Source: Bombella intestini (lineage in GTDB: Bacteria > Pseudomonadota > Alphaproteobacteria > Acetobacterales > Acetobacteraceae). Taken from it: a stretch of DNA of 64,000 nucleotides. The stretch covers positions 606,914 to 670,913 of the forward strand of contig NZ_JATM01000001.1 of NCBI RefSeq assembly GCF_002003665.1, in the 5' to 3' direction. How positions within the stretch are numbered: position 1 is the stretch's first letter; each line of letters opens with the position of its first letter. Below are positions 1 through 12,493 of the stretch, piece after piece. The position numbers were made by a program, and so were the translations under genes. The notes below the pieces were generated by a model. That model was not told where the DNA came from. It did no database searches and saw nothing but the letters and a program-made list of their open reading frames with translations.

Positions 1-661
1 TCTGCGTGGCCTCTGCTATTACGAGCAAATCGGCGATGTTTCCCGAGATCAGCTTGGCACGCTGGAAGCTATGGATGCTCTTCAGGAAGTCATAACACGC
101 TTCCCTCAGACTTCTTATGCGCGTGATGCCCAGCTGAAAATTGACCTCTGCCGTGACCATCTGGCCGGTAAAGAGATGTATGTTGGCCGCTACTACCAGC
201 GGGAAAAAGACTATCAGGCCGCTTATAGCCGTTACCAGCGGGTGATTCAGGACTTCCAAACGACCAACCATGTGCCGGAAGCATTGGAGCGTCTGGTGGA
301 GGTCAATCTGGACCTCGGCTTGCCAGATGAGGCTCGTCAGGCCGCAGCTGTCCTCGGTTATAACTCACCAGATAGCCGCTGGTATCGTCTCGCCTATGAC
401 AAGCTGAAATATAACAATCAGCTTACGCCACAACTGCCAAAGCCCTCTCGTAGCCAGCAAAAGCAGGAGCGGCGCGCAAAGAAACACCATAACGTGGCAC
501 CGCCGCCCGTGCAGAAGAAGGCGCCGACATCTCCAGATGCTGTCATTGTACAGCCTGTCTCTACAACACAGTCTGCACCTGTTGATTCTGTCGAGATTCC
601 CCCCGTACCGGCTGCAGCCTCTGGCTCCAGCCATCAGAATAATGGAAAGACATCGCACTAA
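1..661 (+). CDS. bamD: BamD, outer-membrane assembly lipoprotein (5' end outside window)
   Basis: The reading frame is open from base 2 and ends at 661, so only the C-terminal part is present; the signal peptide and lipobox lie upstream. The visible part holds tetratricopeptide-like helices, with the BamD-type segments VGRYYQREKDYQAAYSRY and YNSPDSRWYRLAYD. BamD is the essential lipoprotein that joins BamA in inserting beta-barrel proteins into the outer membrane. After the TPR region comes a low-complexity tail of about 75 residues rich in Pro, Ala, Ser and Lys, common in alphaproteobacterial homologues. An internal ATG at 71 is not the true start. A hairpin follows the stop, so recN is probably a separate unit. 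Confidence 0.85.
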   Translation, partial: LRGLCYYEQIGDVSRDQLGTLEAMDALQEVITRFPQTSYARDAQLKIDLCRDHLAGKEMYVGRYYQREKDYQAAYSRYQRVIQDFQTTNHVPEALERLVEVNLDLGLPDEARQAAAVLGYNSPDSRWYRLAYDKLKYNNQLTPQLPKPSRSQQKQERRAKKHHNVAPPPVQKKAPTSPDAVIVQPVSTTQSAPVDSVEIPPVPAAASGSSHQNNGKTSH

Positions 662-713
662 GGCGGGTTCGTTATTGCCGTACTCGTGTCGCAATTCTTT
701 CTGAAAAGTAACA

Positions 714-741
714 TGTGAGGCTGGAAATATCTGGCCTCACA
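714..741 (+). terminator. Hairpin after bamD
   Basis: TGTGAGGC at 714-721 and GCCTCACA at 734-741 form a perfect 8-bp stem with a 12-nt loop. A T-rich stretch follows, but there is no uninterrupted T run. Confidence 0.5.
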
Positions 742-875
742 ACGTTTCTCTTTGTCCGGCCGGTGCAACCACTTGCACGGATCAAGTTTCTTCCTGACTA
801 TCGGGCACCGCATTTTCTGCAAACCCTAACAGAAACATGGAACGAGTGTTTCTGCCGGTTCTGGAGGCTGCATTT

Positions 876-4687
<3,812 letters not shown>

Positions 4688-4746
4688 ATGCTGCCAAAAC
4701 AAACAAGGGCAATGCTAACCCTCTAACGTCTTCATAGACTGGGCCT

Positions 4747-4785
4747 ACATTCTCTTCTGGGGGTTTTTCTCTCAGAAGAGAATGT
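4747..4785. terminator. Perfect 13-bp inverted repeat between ligA and a convergent GT8 gene
   Basis: ACATTCTCTTCTG at 4747-4759 and CAGAAGAGAATGT at 4773-4785 are perfectly complementary, with a 13-nt loop. The site lies between two convergent genes, as a bidirectional terminator would. No T run follows on either strand, so factor-independent termination is not certain. Confidence 0.45.
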
Positions 4786-4838
4786 GGAGCACATGAAAGA
4801 ATATCGAGATACGTTACTACCATCCCTGAGCTGACCGC

Positions 4839-5750
4839 TTAGGCTTTATCAATTTTACTCCACATAAAGCCACAGATCACCTTAGGTAAACTTTGTCTAA
4901 TCTCCTCCTTCACCGAGGCGACTAGTTCCCGATATTCTAACCTATATTTACTTGTCGTCTCAGGGTCGGGATGATCCCACGGCTTAGTATCTGCTACAAA
5001 ATGGAATATGGACGCATTGTCCTGTGCTTCTTTCACCTGCTGTTGTATATTTAATTCAAAATCAAGGTGATTTGTATCTACATATTCAGCGTAAAAGTTC
5101 CAGCACTGTTCAAAATTATAAAGTGAGTCCCTAAAAACATGATTCAATATTGATTCATCATAAAAGGGCCATTTTTTATTGATACATTCGATACAATATG
5201 AAGAATCTGATTCCGTAATAATATCCATATTAAAAAGAACTAGTCCGCTATTTATGTAACGACATGGATCGGCCAATCCCAGCATATTTCTGCTAAATTT
5301 ATTAAAATCTCCATAATCATCATATTTTCTGTAATTCCGTATCATACAGCGAACACCGCCAATTTTCTTATCCGAAGGAAGTTCCTGAATAATCTTCAGG
5401 ATGTCATCCCTCACCAACACATCGACATCAATGCTCAATACTCGGCTAAAATCTTTAAACAGCGTAGGAATAAATAAGGGGAAATAAGTTTCCAGAGGGC
5501 GGTTCTCGTTATTGGAAAATCTTTGTTTTTCCAAAAATGAAGAACAATCAATAAATGAGATAACACTCCCGAAAGAAAAGACAACACGCTCTACAAGTTG
5601 TATCAGTGTTTTATCAAGGTGCTTATAGAGTACAAAGAACTCGATCTTGCTTGTATCAGAACAAGTGTTCAGTATGGATTTTATCGTGATGAGTGCCGGT
5701 ATCACATATTTTTTATCGAACGAAATAACTATTGGAAAAGCACTCATCAT
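4839..5750 (-). CDS. Glycosyltransferase family 8 protein
   Basis: Probable retaining GT8 sugar transferase, as used in lipopolysaccharide or surface glycan assembly. The N-terminus PIVISFDKKYVIPALITIKS matches the GT8 start. A metal-binding DxD lies in LSIDVDVLV, and a later segment YINSGLVLFNMD is also typical. The sugar donor cannot be read from the sequence. The gene and the ~230 bp upstream of it are clearly more AT-rich than the flanking ligA and CNNM genes, which suggests horizontal acquisition. It stands alone between genes on the other strand. GAGGGA directly precedes the two ATG codons at 5750 and 5747. Confidence 0.8.
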   Translation of the reverse strand: MMSAFPIVISFDKKYVIPALITIKSILNTCSDTSKIEFFVLYKHLDKTLIQLVERVVFSFGSVISFIDCSSFLEKQRFSNNENRPLETYFPLFIPTLFKDFSRVLSIDVDVLVRDDILKIIQELPSDKKIGGVRCMIRNYRKYDDYGDFNKFSRNMLGLADPCRYINSGLVLFNMDIITESDSSYCIECINKKWPFYDESILNHVFRDSLYNFEQCWNFYAEYVDTNHLDFELNIQQQVKEAQDNASIFHFVADTKPWDHPDPETTSKYRLEYRELVASVKEEIRQSLPKVICGFMWSKIDKA

Positions 5751-5978
5751 TCCCTCATCAAATCACATTCTACATCGTGTGAAGCTTTTTATAATAATTT
5801 CAAAGACATGTCCTGTAATATATTCTTTACCTCTTCAAAAAAGATCTCTTCCTTAAACATTACCCAACCTAAAAAAATTATTTCCTGCTAACTGCATAAA
5901 GCAATTGAAACCTGTACCAACTCCATTATCATGCCGCCAATAATCGCTGCCTTGGCAGGGTGGCCATAGAGAGAGCAT

Positions 5979-7346
5979 ATGCCCACCACATCATCCAGTC
6001 ACCATTCCCTCATCATGCTGGTCGTTGGCCTGCTAGTCACCGTTGTACTGATCGGGGTCTCTATTCTTATTTCCCTCTCGGAAATCTCTTTTGCCGCAGC
6101 ACGAGAAACCCGTATGCGGGCTCTGGCTAAAGAGGGTGACAGAAGGGCACGAGCTTTCTTACGTCTCCGCCGCAATAGCGGACAGGTGATGACAGCCATA
6201 CAGATATGCCTCAATGCTGTTGGTATTCTGGGCGGTGTTGTCGGGGATGCTCTGTTGAGTGAACCTTTCGCTGCTGGCTTCCATTATCTGGGGCTATCTG
6301 CTCCTCTATCGGACAAGGCGGGGTCTTTTACCTCATTCATCCTCGTGACGGGGCTGTTCGTGCTCTTTGCCGACCTTCTCCCCAAACGCACAGCCATGAA
6401 TGCCCCTGATAAGATTGCTCTGGCTGTAGGCTGGTTCCCTGCCCTGATCCTAAAGCTGCTTTATCCCGCTGTATGGGTCTTTTCCCATATCGCCGACCTA
6501 GTCCTAAAGCTGCTGCGTATTCCTGCTACAGCCACAGTAGAGGCTGTAACACCGGAGGATCTCCGGGCCATTCTTGCCGCAGGAACAGCCTCCGGCATCC
6601 TGCTGGAGCAGGAACACCAGATGATCCAAAATGTTATGGCCTTACAGAACCGTTCCGTAACTTCTGCCATGACCCCACGGGACGAAATTGTTTATTTGGA
6701 TGTTAATGAAAGTCTAGAAAGCCAGCGTGATAAAGTGCGTGTCCGCCCCTATTCCCGCTACCCATTCTGTGATGGATCGCTGGATAAAGTGGTCGGCTCC
6801 ATCCGTGCAGAAGACGTTCTGGTCGCCGTGGTGGACGAACCGGCCACACTAACCAATCCACAGAAGGCCCCTCCTAGACAGATATTCAACATGCGCCGAG
6901 ATGTCCTGTCTCTGCCTGATACGCTGAACCTCTGGGAAACTCTGGCTCAATTCGATACTCACGGGGCCGGATTTGCACTTATCTTCAATGAATATGGACT
7001 TGTAGTCGGGCTGATCACCTATAAAGACATTATGGGAGCCCTTATGGATGGGCTGGCCAACCCCTTTGAGGAACAGGCCATCGTTCGCCGTGATGATGAT
7101 TCATGGCTTATTGATGGAGCGGCCCCCATTCTGGATGTCATTCGTGAGCTGGATATTCCCCTCTTCCACGACAATGCCGAATTTGACACGATCGCCGGCT
7201 TCATCACACACCGCCTGCGCCGCATGGCCCGTAAAGCAGACCGTGTCGAAATTGCCGGTTTCCGGTTTGAGGTCGTGGATGTCGAACGGTTCCGCATTAA
7301 CCAGCTTCTGGTGACCCGCATGAAGTCCGCCAACAAAAACGGATGA
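5979..7346 (+). CDS. CNNM/CBS/CorC-domain membrane protein, PaeA (YtfL)-like
   Basis: Integral membrane protein of the 'hemolysin family' (DUF21/CNNM plus a CBS pair plus a CorC_HlyC C-terminal domain). Several segments follow E. coli YtfL/PaeA closely: ISLSEISFAAARETRMRALA, QICLNAVGILGGVVGDAL, FADLLPKRTAMNAP and the C-terminal ETIAGF-like block DTIAGFITHRLRRMARKADR. PaeA is linked to cadaverine and putrescine export, so a polyamine or cation role is plausible but inferred. It has about four hydrophobic segments in the first ~180 residues. The nicotinamidase gene begins 13 bp after its stop. Confidence 0.85.
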   Translation: MPTTSSSHHSLIMLVVGLLVTVVLIGVSILISLSEISFAAARETRMRALAKEGDRRARAFLRLRRNSGQVMTAIQICLNAVGILGGVVGDALLSEPFAAGFHYLGLSAPLSDKAGSFTSFILVTGLFVLFADLLPKRTAMNAPDKIALAVGWFPALILKLLYPAVWVFSHIADLVLKLLRIPATATVEAVTPEDLRAILAAGTASGILLEQEHQMIQNVMALQNRSVTSAMTPRDEIVYLDVNESLESQRDKVRVRPYSRYPFCDGSLDKVVGSIRAEDVLVAVVDEPATLTNPQKAPPRQIFNMRRDVLSLPDTLNLWETLAQFDTHGAGFALIFNEYGLVVGLITYKDIMGALMDGLANPFEEQAIVRRDDDSWLIDGAAPILDVIRELDIPLFHDNAEFDTIAGFITHRLRRMARKADRVEIAGFRFEVVDVERFRINQLLVTRMKSANKNG

Positions 7347-7359
7347 ATTCTGCCCTATC

Positions 7360-7929
7360 ATGACCTCCCATCCTCCCCTGCTCCCTGATGCTATCACCCA
7401 GCGGGATGCTCTGCTCATTATTGATATGCAGAACGACTTCATGCCGGGTGGGGCTCTCCCCGTCTCTGGTGGGCCGGCATGTCTGCCAACTATCAACCGC
7501 CTCACCCAATACGGCTTTCGTGCTGTCATTGCCTCTCAGGACTGGCACCCGGCGCAGCATTGTTCCTTTGAAGAACAAGGCGGGCCTTGGCCCATACACT
7601 GCCTTGCAGGCTCATTCGGTGCTGCTCTGGTGGAGGGGCTGAATCAACAGAACATCACCCACATCATTCGTAAAGGAACGGCCCTAGCGGCAGATGCAAA
7701 CTCTGCCTTTTATGATGATCATGGCACGAGCACAGGCCTAACCGCTCTACTGCGAGGGCTTGGCATCACACGGGTTTTTCTATGCGGTGTAGCCTTGGAT
7801 GTCTGCGTACTTGCTACAGCCCGCCATGCTGTCCGAGATGGCTTTGAAACATATATCCTGCGGCAGGCCTCAGCAGGGATCGGCTCCCTACCCGCCTCCC
7901 TGCATGAAGAACGGCTCATACTCTACTGA
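7360..7929 (+). CDS. pncA: Nicotinamidase (isochorismatase family)
   Basis: Hydrolyses nicotinamide to nicotinate for NAD salvage. The catalytic triad is visible: Asp22 in LLIIDMQNDF, Lys in IRKGTALAADANSAF, and Cys in GVALDVCVLATAR. The metal-site segment SQDWHPAQHCSF is also present. Its 189 residues are slightly shorter than E. coli PncA, and the C-terminal tail is short. It follows the CNNM gene closely on the same strand and may be co-transcribed. It converges on the glucanase-like gene. Confidence 0.9.
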   Translation: MTSHPPLLPDAITQRDALLIIDMQNDFMPGGALPVSGGPACLPTINRLTQYGFRAVIASQDWHPAQHCSFEEQGGPWPIHCLAGSFGAALVEGLNQQNITHIIRKGTALAADANSAFYDDHGTSTGLTALLRGLGITRVFLCGVALDVCVLATARHAVRDGFETYILRQASAGIGSLPASLHEERLILY

Positions 7930-7976
7930 GCAATGCCAGAGAGCGCCGACATCTCGCCCATACCTTCTAAAAACCG

Positions 7977-9395
7977 TTATTGTTTCCGGAACCCCGCCAG
8001 ATGAAGCCCTTTCTGGAGGTAAGCATTCTTCTTCATGACCTTCCAGACCAAGCCGCTACGTAGATTTTCTATCATCAGAAGAATGGGGCCCTGATCAATC
8101 CCCAACTGCTGATTATCGACCCAGAAGCTATCTCCATCGGCAAAACTGGGATTGAAGGCATCTAAAAAGCCATACTGGTTGTAAACCTTACTGCCATAGC
8201 GGGCCTTCATTGCCTGAAGCGCTGGCAAGGCAATTTCTGGTGCAAAAGCCACAGACCCACCCGCCGCCGTGGGGGCGATCGTTCCATCATCCAGCACATA
8301 ATCCCGCCCAGCCCCACGGGCACTATAAGCAAGAAAATGGCGACGCTGGCCGTCCACGTCCCTATAAGCATCCCCCGGGCCATCCGAAGCCGTCAGGCCC
8401 CAGATTTCTGAACTATAGCCTTTCCAGTGCCCCGGATTATGGCGTGCATATTCACGCTGTGCGTAAACCGCCCTGCGACTGTTCTGGAAATACGTATACC
8501 CCCGCTGACGGCTCGCTTTATCCAGAAGATAACGGAAATCTACCCAACATTCACTATATTGATGCCCAAACAAGGGAGCAAAGTTAAGCATGTCATGCCC
8601 GTAAAAGTTACCCTGCTGCCCCTTATGTGTTTCTGTCCAGCGGTCCCATGTATCAGCGGGCAAAGCATGAGTGGGTGAGCCGAGTGCCAACAAATAAAGC
8701 ATCAACCCTTCATTATACCCTGTCCATTGTGAAGACAGGAAATGACCCGGCGGCATCCAACCCATACTCAACCATGAGCTTTTACCACCGGTCATCCACT
8801 GCCAATCCACCCGGCGATAAAGCCCATCTGCCAGTGCTCGGATTTCCTGTTCCTGCCGGTTTGAGCCATCATAATAGGACTGAGCAAACAACACCCCACC
8901 CATCAACAGGGCTGTATCTATGCTGGAAAGTTCCGACCAGTCCGCTACCCGCAATCCTGTTTCAGGGTCCAGAAAATGATAGAAAAATCCGTGAGTGCCT
9001 GCCGTGCCGCTAGCCGCATCACCCTGAGGCAATGCTGTAAGAAAACGTAACGTAAGAAGGGTCCGCTCCACGGCCTGCTGCCGTGTGATATAGCCCCGCT
9101 TTACCCCAATTCCATAAGCGGTCAGACCAAACCCCACACTGGCTATGCTTGCAGCCCCATGCGGCAATGGCGCACGATCCGGCACAAGCCCATTACGGGG
9201 ATTGGCTGTCTCCCAGAACCAGTTAAAGGTCCGATGCTCCAAATCATCTACAAAAATGCGTTCTTTAAAGGACAGGGGATAGGCGGTCGCCTTTACCACC
9301 GGCATAACCCCGGATATCGGCAGAGCAAGGGCAACACTTACAGTTCCTACCCATAGGGTTCTAAGAAAACGATATACGGGCCGAATCATTTTCAT
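7977..9395 (-). CDS. Secreted glycoamylase-domain protein, GH144-like (putative beta-1,2-glucanase)
   Basis: A 472-residue protein with an N-terminal signal sequence (basic MKMIRPVYRFLRTLW, then a hydrophobic core, probable cleavage near residue 38). The rest is a glycoamylase-type alpha/alpha-toroid domain (PF10091). Recognisable segments are RTFNWFWETANPRNGLVPDR, SSIDTALLMGG, GHQYSECWVDFR and SSEIWGLTASDGP. The same domain occurs in GH144 endo-beta-1,2-glucanases, so it may cut periplasmic glucans. The exact substrate is inferred. It is the last gene of a minus-strand run with a glycosyltransferase and two unknown proteins upstream. Confidence 0.8.
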   Translation of the reverse strand: MKMIRPVYRFLRTLWVGTVSVALALPISGVMPVVKATAYPLSFKERIFVDDLEHRTFNWFWETANPRNGLVPDRAPLPHGAASIASVGFGLTAYGIGVKRGYITRQQAVERTLLTLRFLTALPQGDAASGTAGTHGFFYHFLDPETGLRVADWSELSSIDTALLMGGVLFAQSYYDGSNRQEQEIRALADGLYRRVDWQWMTGGKSSWLSMGWMPPGHFLSSQWTGYNEGLMLYLLALGSPTHALPADTWDRWTETHKGQQGNFYGHDMLNFAPLFGHQYSECWVDFRYLLDKASRQRGYTYFQNSRRAVYAQREYARHNPGHWKGYSSEIWGLTASDGPGDAYRDVDGQRRHFLAYSARGAGRDYVLDDGTIAPTAAGGSVAFAPEIALPALQAMKARYGSKVYNQYGFLDAFNPSFADGDSFWVDNQQLGIDQGPILLMIENLRSGLVWKVMKKNAYLQKGLHLAGFRKQ

Positions 9396-9428
9396 GGAAA
9401 GTATGCCTCCCCGCCTCTTGATGAGCCC

Positions 9429-10478
9429 CTAAATTAACACTCTGGTATTGATGATATTAGTGTTGCGCTTACTATAATGCGTCTCTTTCCCCACAGGCTC
9501 ATGATGTGCCGCATTATCCTCAAAAATGGTATATTCGATACCATTCGAGTAACTATGAATCTGCCTTACGCTATCTTCATACTGCTCACGATATTCGTGA
9601 AGCACCATAGAATACAGTAGAGGCCCGGTCACACGCAGAATACCGTAGGCCCCCACCCCATGAATAGCTTTCTTATAAAGGGCAATACTGCACATAACCT
9701 GCTGGATGATGCGGCGCATTAGAGGATGGCCCGCTGCGCAAACTATATAATACTGCTCGTATTCACCATAAGGGATATGTTCAACCTCCCTATGCATACG
9801 GGCCCCATGATACCAGAAGGAAAGTAAGAACCGATCATCTGGGCGTATAACCATATCCAAGGGATAGGACATACTGGTTTTTAGGTCGAGATATACACCA
9901 CCAACTGCATATAGACACAGATAACGGAAGAGATCAGCTCTGGCTGCCAGATAATCAGGGCTAATAGCCTGATAATATTTCAGAAACTCGTCGCCATAAT
10001 GCTCTTGAATAAATTTCTCTATATCGTAATAACCACCTTCAGACCAAAAATAGAACGTATAGTTCTGGTTTAGAGAAACAATATTATTTCTATTTTCTAT
10101 AAAGGCACTCGGATACACACCCGGCGATTTAGGGAAAATACCGATCTGATGGATTTGATGAGCAATTTGGTCCTGCTCGGGAAATTTCGGTACTGGAGGC
10201 GGCAGCATGTCAGGCTCGATAACACGGAATGTTTCGCACCGCTCCATATGAGGATGATAGACATCAGAAAGGTCAGGAGAGGCAGAAAGATACCCCTTAC
10301 CCACCTTAAAGACCCCTACCCGGGTAACAACCTGACGATGGATCTCAAACCCCGCAGCGATGAGATCATCTTCTGTCGCCGGTACAGGGGCATCATCCTC
10401 ATAATATTCACAAAGAAACTTCTGTACAATCTTGCAATCAACAAGGGCTAGATAGGTATTGTAACAAGAAACGAACAT
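9429..10478 (-). CDS. Glycosyltransferase with DXD sugar-binding region (Gly_transf_sug/OCH1-like)
   Basis: The central segment ARADLFRYLCLYAVGGVYLD is the hallmark of the DXD-containing sugar-binding family (PF04488) of capsule and mannosyl transferases. It follows IPKxxHQIG-type lead-in residues (QIAHQIHQIGIFPKSPGVYP). The first ~110 residues are unassigned and may be a separate N-terminal module. The protein has no signal peptide, so it probably acts in the cytoplasm on a surface glycan or glycolipid. It begins 7 bp after the unknown 10486-11133 gene, which points to co-transcription. The sugar substrate is unknown. Confidence 0.75.
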   Translation of the reverse strand: MFVSCYNTYLALVDCKIVQKFLCEYYEDDAPVPATEDDLIAAGFEIHRQVVTRVGVFKVGKGYLSASPDLSDVYHPHMERCETFRVIEPDMLPPPVPKFPEQDQIAHQIHQIGIFPKSPGVYPSAFIENRNNIVSLNQNYTFYFWSEGGYYDIEKFIQEHYGDEFLKYYQAISPDYLAARADLFRYLCLYAVGGVYLDLKTSMSYPLDMVIRPDDRFLLSFWYHGARMHREVEHIPYGEYEQYYIVCAAGHPLMRRIIQQVMCSIALYKKAIHGVGAYGILRVTGPLLYSMVLHEYREQYEDSVRQIHSYSNGIEYTIFEDNAAHHEPVGKETHYSKRNTNIINTRVLI

Positions 10479-10485
10479 GCAGCCC

Positions 10486-11133
10486 TCAAAACGCTATATC
10501 TTTAAGACGCTTAATGCGTATATTATACTGTTTATCAGATACGAAGCCTGCGAAAGAAAAAGTTGCCATGTCGCCTTTTTTCATGCGGCCTATCTTCGCA
10601 AAATTATCTAGATTATCCAGAAAACTGATACGCTTCCTATCCAGAGAGGCAACAAACGGCTTATTATCTCCCGGAGAGAGAAAGTACAGACCAGATATCT
10701 CCGCATTGTCATTATGGCAGACAATATGACTTACACCGGGGTCTGTAATTGCCAGAAGCCCCATATAAACATCATAAGGAAGGGGGCAAAACAATTCCCA
10801 GTCTGCTATACCTCCAGCAAAAGTGGTCTTATTATTTGACGGATTGATGCTGAGATAGTCGCCGGTTTCCTCACTACACAAAGCTACCAGCCCCCTATCC
10901 TGCGGACATATTCTAAGGGGAGCTAACTCAACCGTCATATTGAAAATATTACGCCATTGCGGCACAAAATTTTGTGGAAAGGGATAGGGGCTAGCCACAA
11001 AGCCACTGACAAAAGCCCCCTGAAGCGGTACCCGGGCCAGTGCCTTACGATGGGGCGTATAGCATAAGACATGCCCAAAACAGTCCATGAACCAGACTTT
11101 ATCAAACGAGTAAGGTAAAACTTCCCCGGGCAT
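10486..11133 (-). CDS. Unknown protein, possible fascin-like beta-trefoil
   Basis: I do not recognise a named family. The protein is a paralogue of the next gene upstream (11264-11893). They share a W-x-x-D-x-F-G-H-V opening, a block like LVALCSEETGDYLSINPSNN followed by DWE-x-F, and a DNLDNFAKIG block near the end. The pattern 'L-x-L...G-x-Y-x-S-(15-20 residues)-W-E-x-F' resembles fascin-type beta-trefoil repeats. That fold is an inference. ATG 11133 is preferred over GTG 11136, with AGGA upstream. It is followed 7 bp later by a glycosyltransferase, so a glycan-binding or accessory role is possible. Confidence 0.6.
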   Translation of the reverse strand: MPGEVLPYSFDKVWFMDCFGHVLCYTPHRKALARVPLQGAFVSGFVASPYPFPQNFVPQWRNIFNMTVELAPLRICPQDRGLVALCSEETGDYLSINPSNNKTTFAGGIADWELFCPLPYDVYMGLLAITDPGVSHIVCHNDNAEISGLYFLSPGDNKPFVASLDRKRISFLDNLDNFAKIGRMKKGDMATFSFAGFVSDKQYNIRIKRLKDIAF

Positions 11134-11221
11134 CACCCATTTCCTAAAAACAACATCAGGTCACCTGAAAATCTCTTCGCCTGAGAGTTATTGGTGTGCA
11201 GATGACAGGTCTATGTAACAG

Positions 11222-11254
11222 AAAAAAATCCCATCCCTCTTGAAGAAGGATGGG
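11222..11254 (-). terminator. Rho-independent terminator after the 11264-11893 gene
   Basis: On the minus strand the stem CCCATCC/GGATGGG (11248-11254 with 11230-11236) is followed by one base and seven T residues (A run at 11222-11228 on the plus strand). It separates the two paralogous unknown genes into different transcripts. Confidence 0.8.
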
Positions 11255-11263
11255 GCAAAAGTC

Positions 11264-11893
11264 TTACAGTTCTTTTTCTGAGCGAACGATAACCAGCTCG
11301 GCCACATCGCCATGCGCGCTGACCAACGTTACCTCTACAGACGCACCCGGTGCCGTTGTACCAATCTTGGCCAAGTTCTCTAGATTGCGGGTGATGGAGA
11401 AAGCAAAACCACCCAGCCACGCAAAATTGCCAATATTCTCGACCACAGAAGGCCAGGTAAGAGGCGGAACAGGCTGTCCGTTCATCTCCACCTCACCATA
11501 GGAATGGTCCTGCAGGACAGACAGACCATCCAGCATTTCCTTGGTCAGGAGAATGAAACGCTCCCAGTCATATACGGCCGGAGAGTTCCAATGCGTATCA
11601 TGGTTCCGTGGATTGATCGAAAAATACGTCCCGGAATCCTGGTCTTCAAGAGCCACAAGATTCGCACCTGCCTCCACAAACTGGGCATCCGGCAGGTTAT
11701 GCGCAACGCTCGAGGTATGACGGAACATGACACGGGTTGGTGTATTCAACGGCCACGAAGCCAGTATGAATGTATCCGGGTAAGAACCAGGGGAAAAATA
11801 ACTACGGATCAGAGGACCATCTTCAGAAGGCTGCTCGATCACATGACCAAACCAGTCCATGACCCAAAGACGCTGCAAACGATTCTCGCTCAT
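11264..11893 (-). CDS. Unknown protein, paralogue of the 10486-11133 product
   Basis: A 209-residue protein without a signal peptide. It shares WVMDWFGHV, LVALEDQDSGTYFSINPRN, YDWERFILL and NLENLAKIG with its neighbour downstream, in the same order. The shared fascin-like pattern suggests a beta-trefoil fold (inference). It has its own terminator, and an AT-rich 345-bp upstream region that should hold its promoter. No enzyme motif is visible. The nearest functional neighbours are a glycosyltransferase and a glucanase-like gene. Confidence 0.65.
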   Translation of the reverse strand: MSENRLQRLWVMDWFGHVIEQPSEDGPLIRSYFSPGSYPDTFILASWPLNTPTRVMFRHTSSVAHNLPDAQFVEAGANLVALEDQDSGTYFSINPRNHDTHWNSPAVYDWERFILLTKEMLDGLSVLQDHSYGEVEMNGQPVPPLTWPSVVENIGNFAWLGGFAFSITRNLENLAKIGTTAPGASVEVTLVSAHGDVAELVIVRSEKEL

Positions 11894-12238
11894 GGTAACA
11901 CCTCATTACATCAGGGTATAAGCTGCGTTATAACAGGATAGAAAGAATGTAAACATCCCCTCACGAGAGAGAAATTTACAAATAAAAATAATAAATTTAA
12001 TTTATAAAGTTAAAAAATAAAGAAGTGAAACAAAATTTAGGCAAAGTTATTCTAATCAAAGTAAATATTCAATTCAAAGCCGAATTAAACACCAACCTTC
12101 TAAGTGCTATCTCTTTAATTTTTTTCTTCACAAAATAGATATACTCTCTTCTAACCGAAGACAGACAGAAAGAACGCCTCAAAAGGGTTAATACCCTTGT
12201 AAGAAGAACAATTCTATTAGGAATAACGTGGAATTGCA
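11894..12238. other. AT-rich intergenic region
   Basis: About 345 bp without a gene between the unknown protein and the tRNA-Arg gene. It is very AT-rich, especially 11960-12140, and probably holds the promoter for the minus-strand gene at 11893. I see no convincing ORF or repeat apart from the hairpin at 12183-12198. Confidence 0.6.
12183..12198 (-). terminator. Short hairpin downstream of tRNA-Arg
   Basis: AAGGGT (12183-12188) and ACCCTT (12193-12198) form a 6-bp stem with a 4-nt loop. On the minus strand it is followed by a short T stretch (CCCTTTTG). It is positioned to end the tRNA-Pro/tRNA-Arg transcript. Confidence 0.45.
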
Positions 12239-12315
12239 TGGTGCGCCCTGCTGGATTCGAACCAGCGACCCACAGCTTAGAAGGCTGTTGCTCTATCCAG
12301 CTGAGCTAAGGGCGC
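12239..12315 (-). tRNA. tRNA-Arg (TCT)
   Basis: Minus-strand cloverleaf with acceptor arms GCGCCCT/AGGGCGC, D-arm GCTC/GAGC, anticodon loop CTTCTAA (anticodon TCT) and T-arm GCTGG-TTCGAAT-CCAGC. The CCA end is encoded (12239-12241). It lies just downstream of tRNA-Pro and is probably on the same transcript. Confidence 0.95.
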
Positions 12316-12335
12316 TCTCGCCTTGCTGTGCAACG

Positions 12336-12412
12336 TGGTCGGGGCGCCCGGACTCGAACCGGGGGCCTCCTGTACCCAAAACAGGCGCGCTACCAGGCTG
12401 CGCCACGCCCCG
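12336..12412 (-). tRNA. tRNA-Pro (TGG)
   Basis: Minus-strand cloverleaf with acceptor arms CGGGGCG/CGCCCCG, anticodon stem CCTGT/ACAGG, loop TTTGGGT (anticodon TGG) and T-arm CCCGG-TTCGAGT-CCGGG. CCA is encoded at 12336-12338. It is 20 bp upstream of tRNA-Arg. Confidence 0.95.
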
Positions 12413-12493
12413 ACGACGTGAAGCCCTTCTTAAAGGGACTTCCTTTTACAAGCAAGAGACTTTCTTGCCTAAAAAAAGTGTTTTTTCAAAAAA

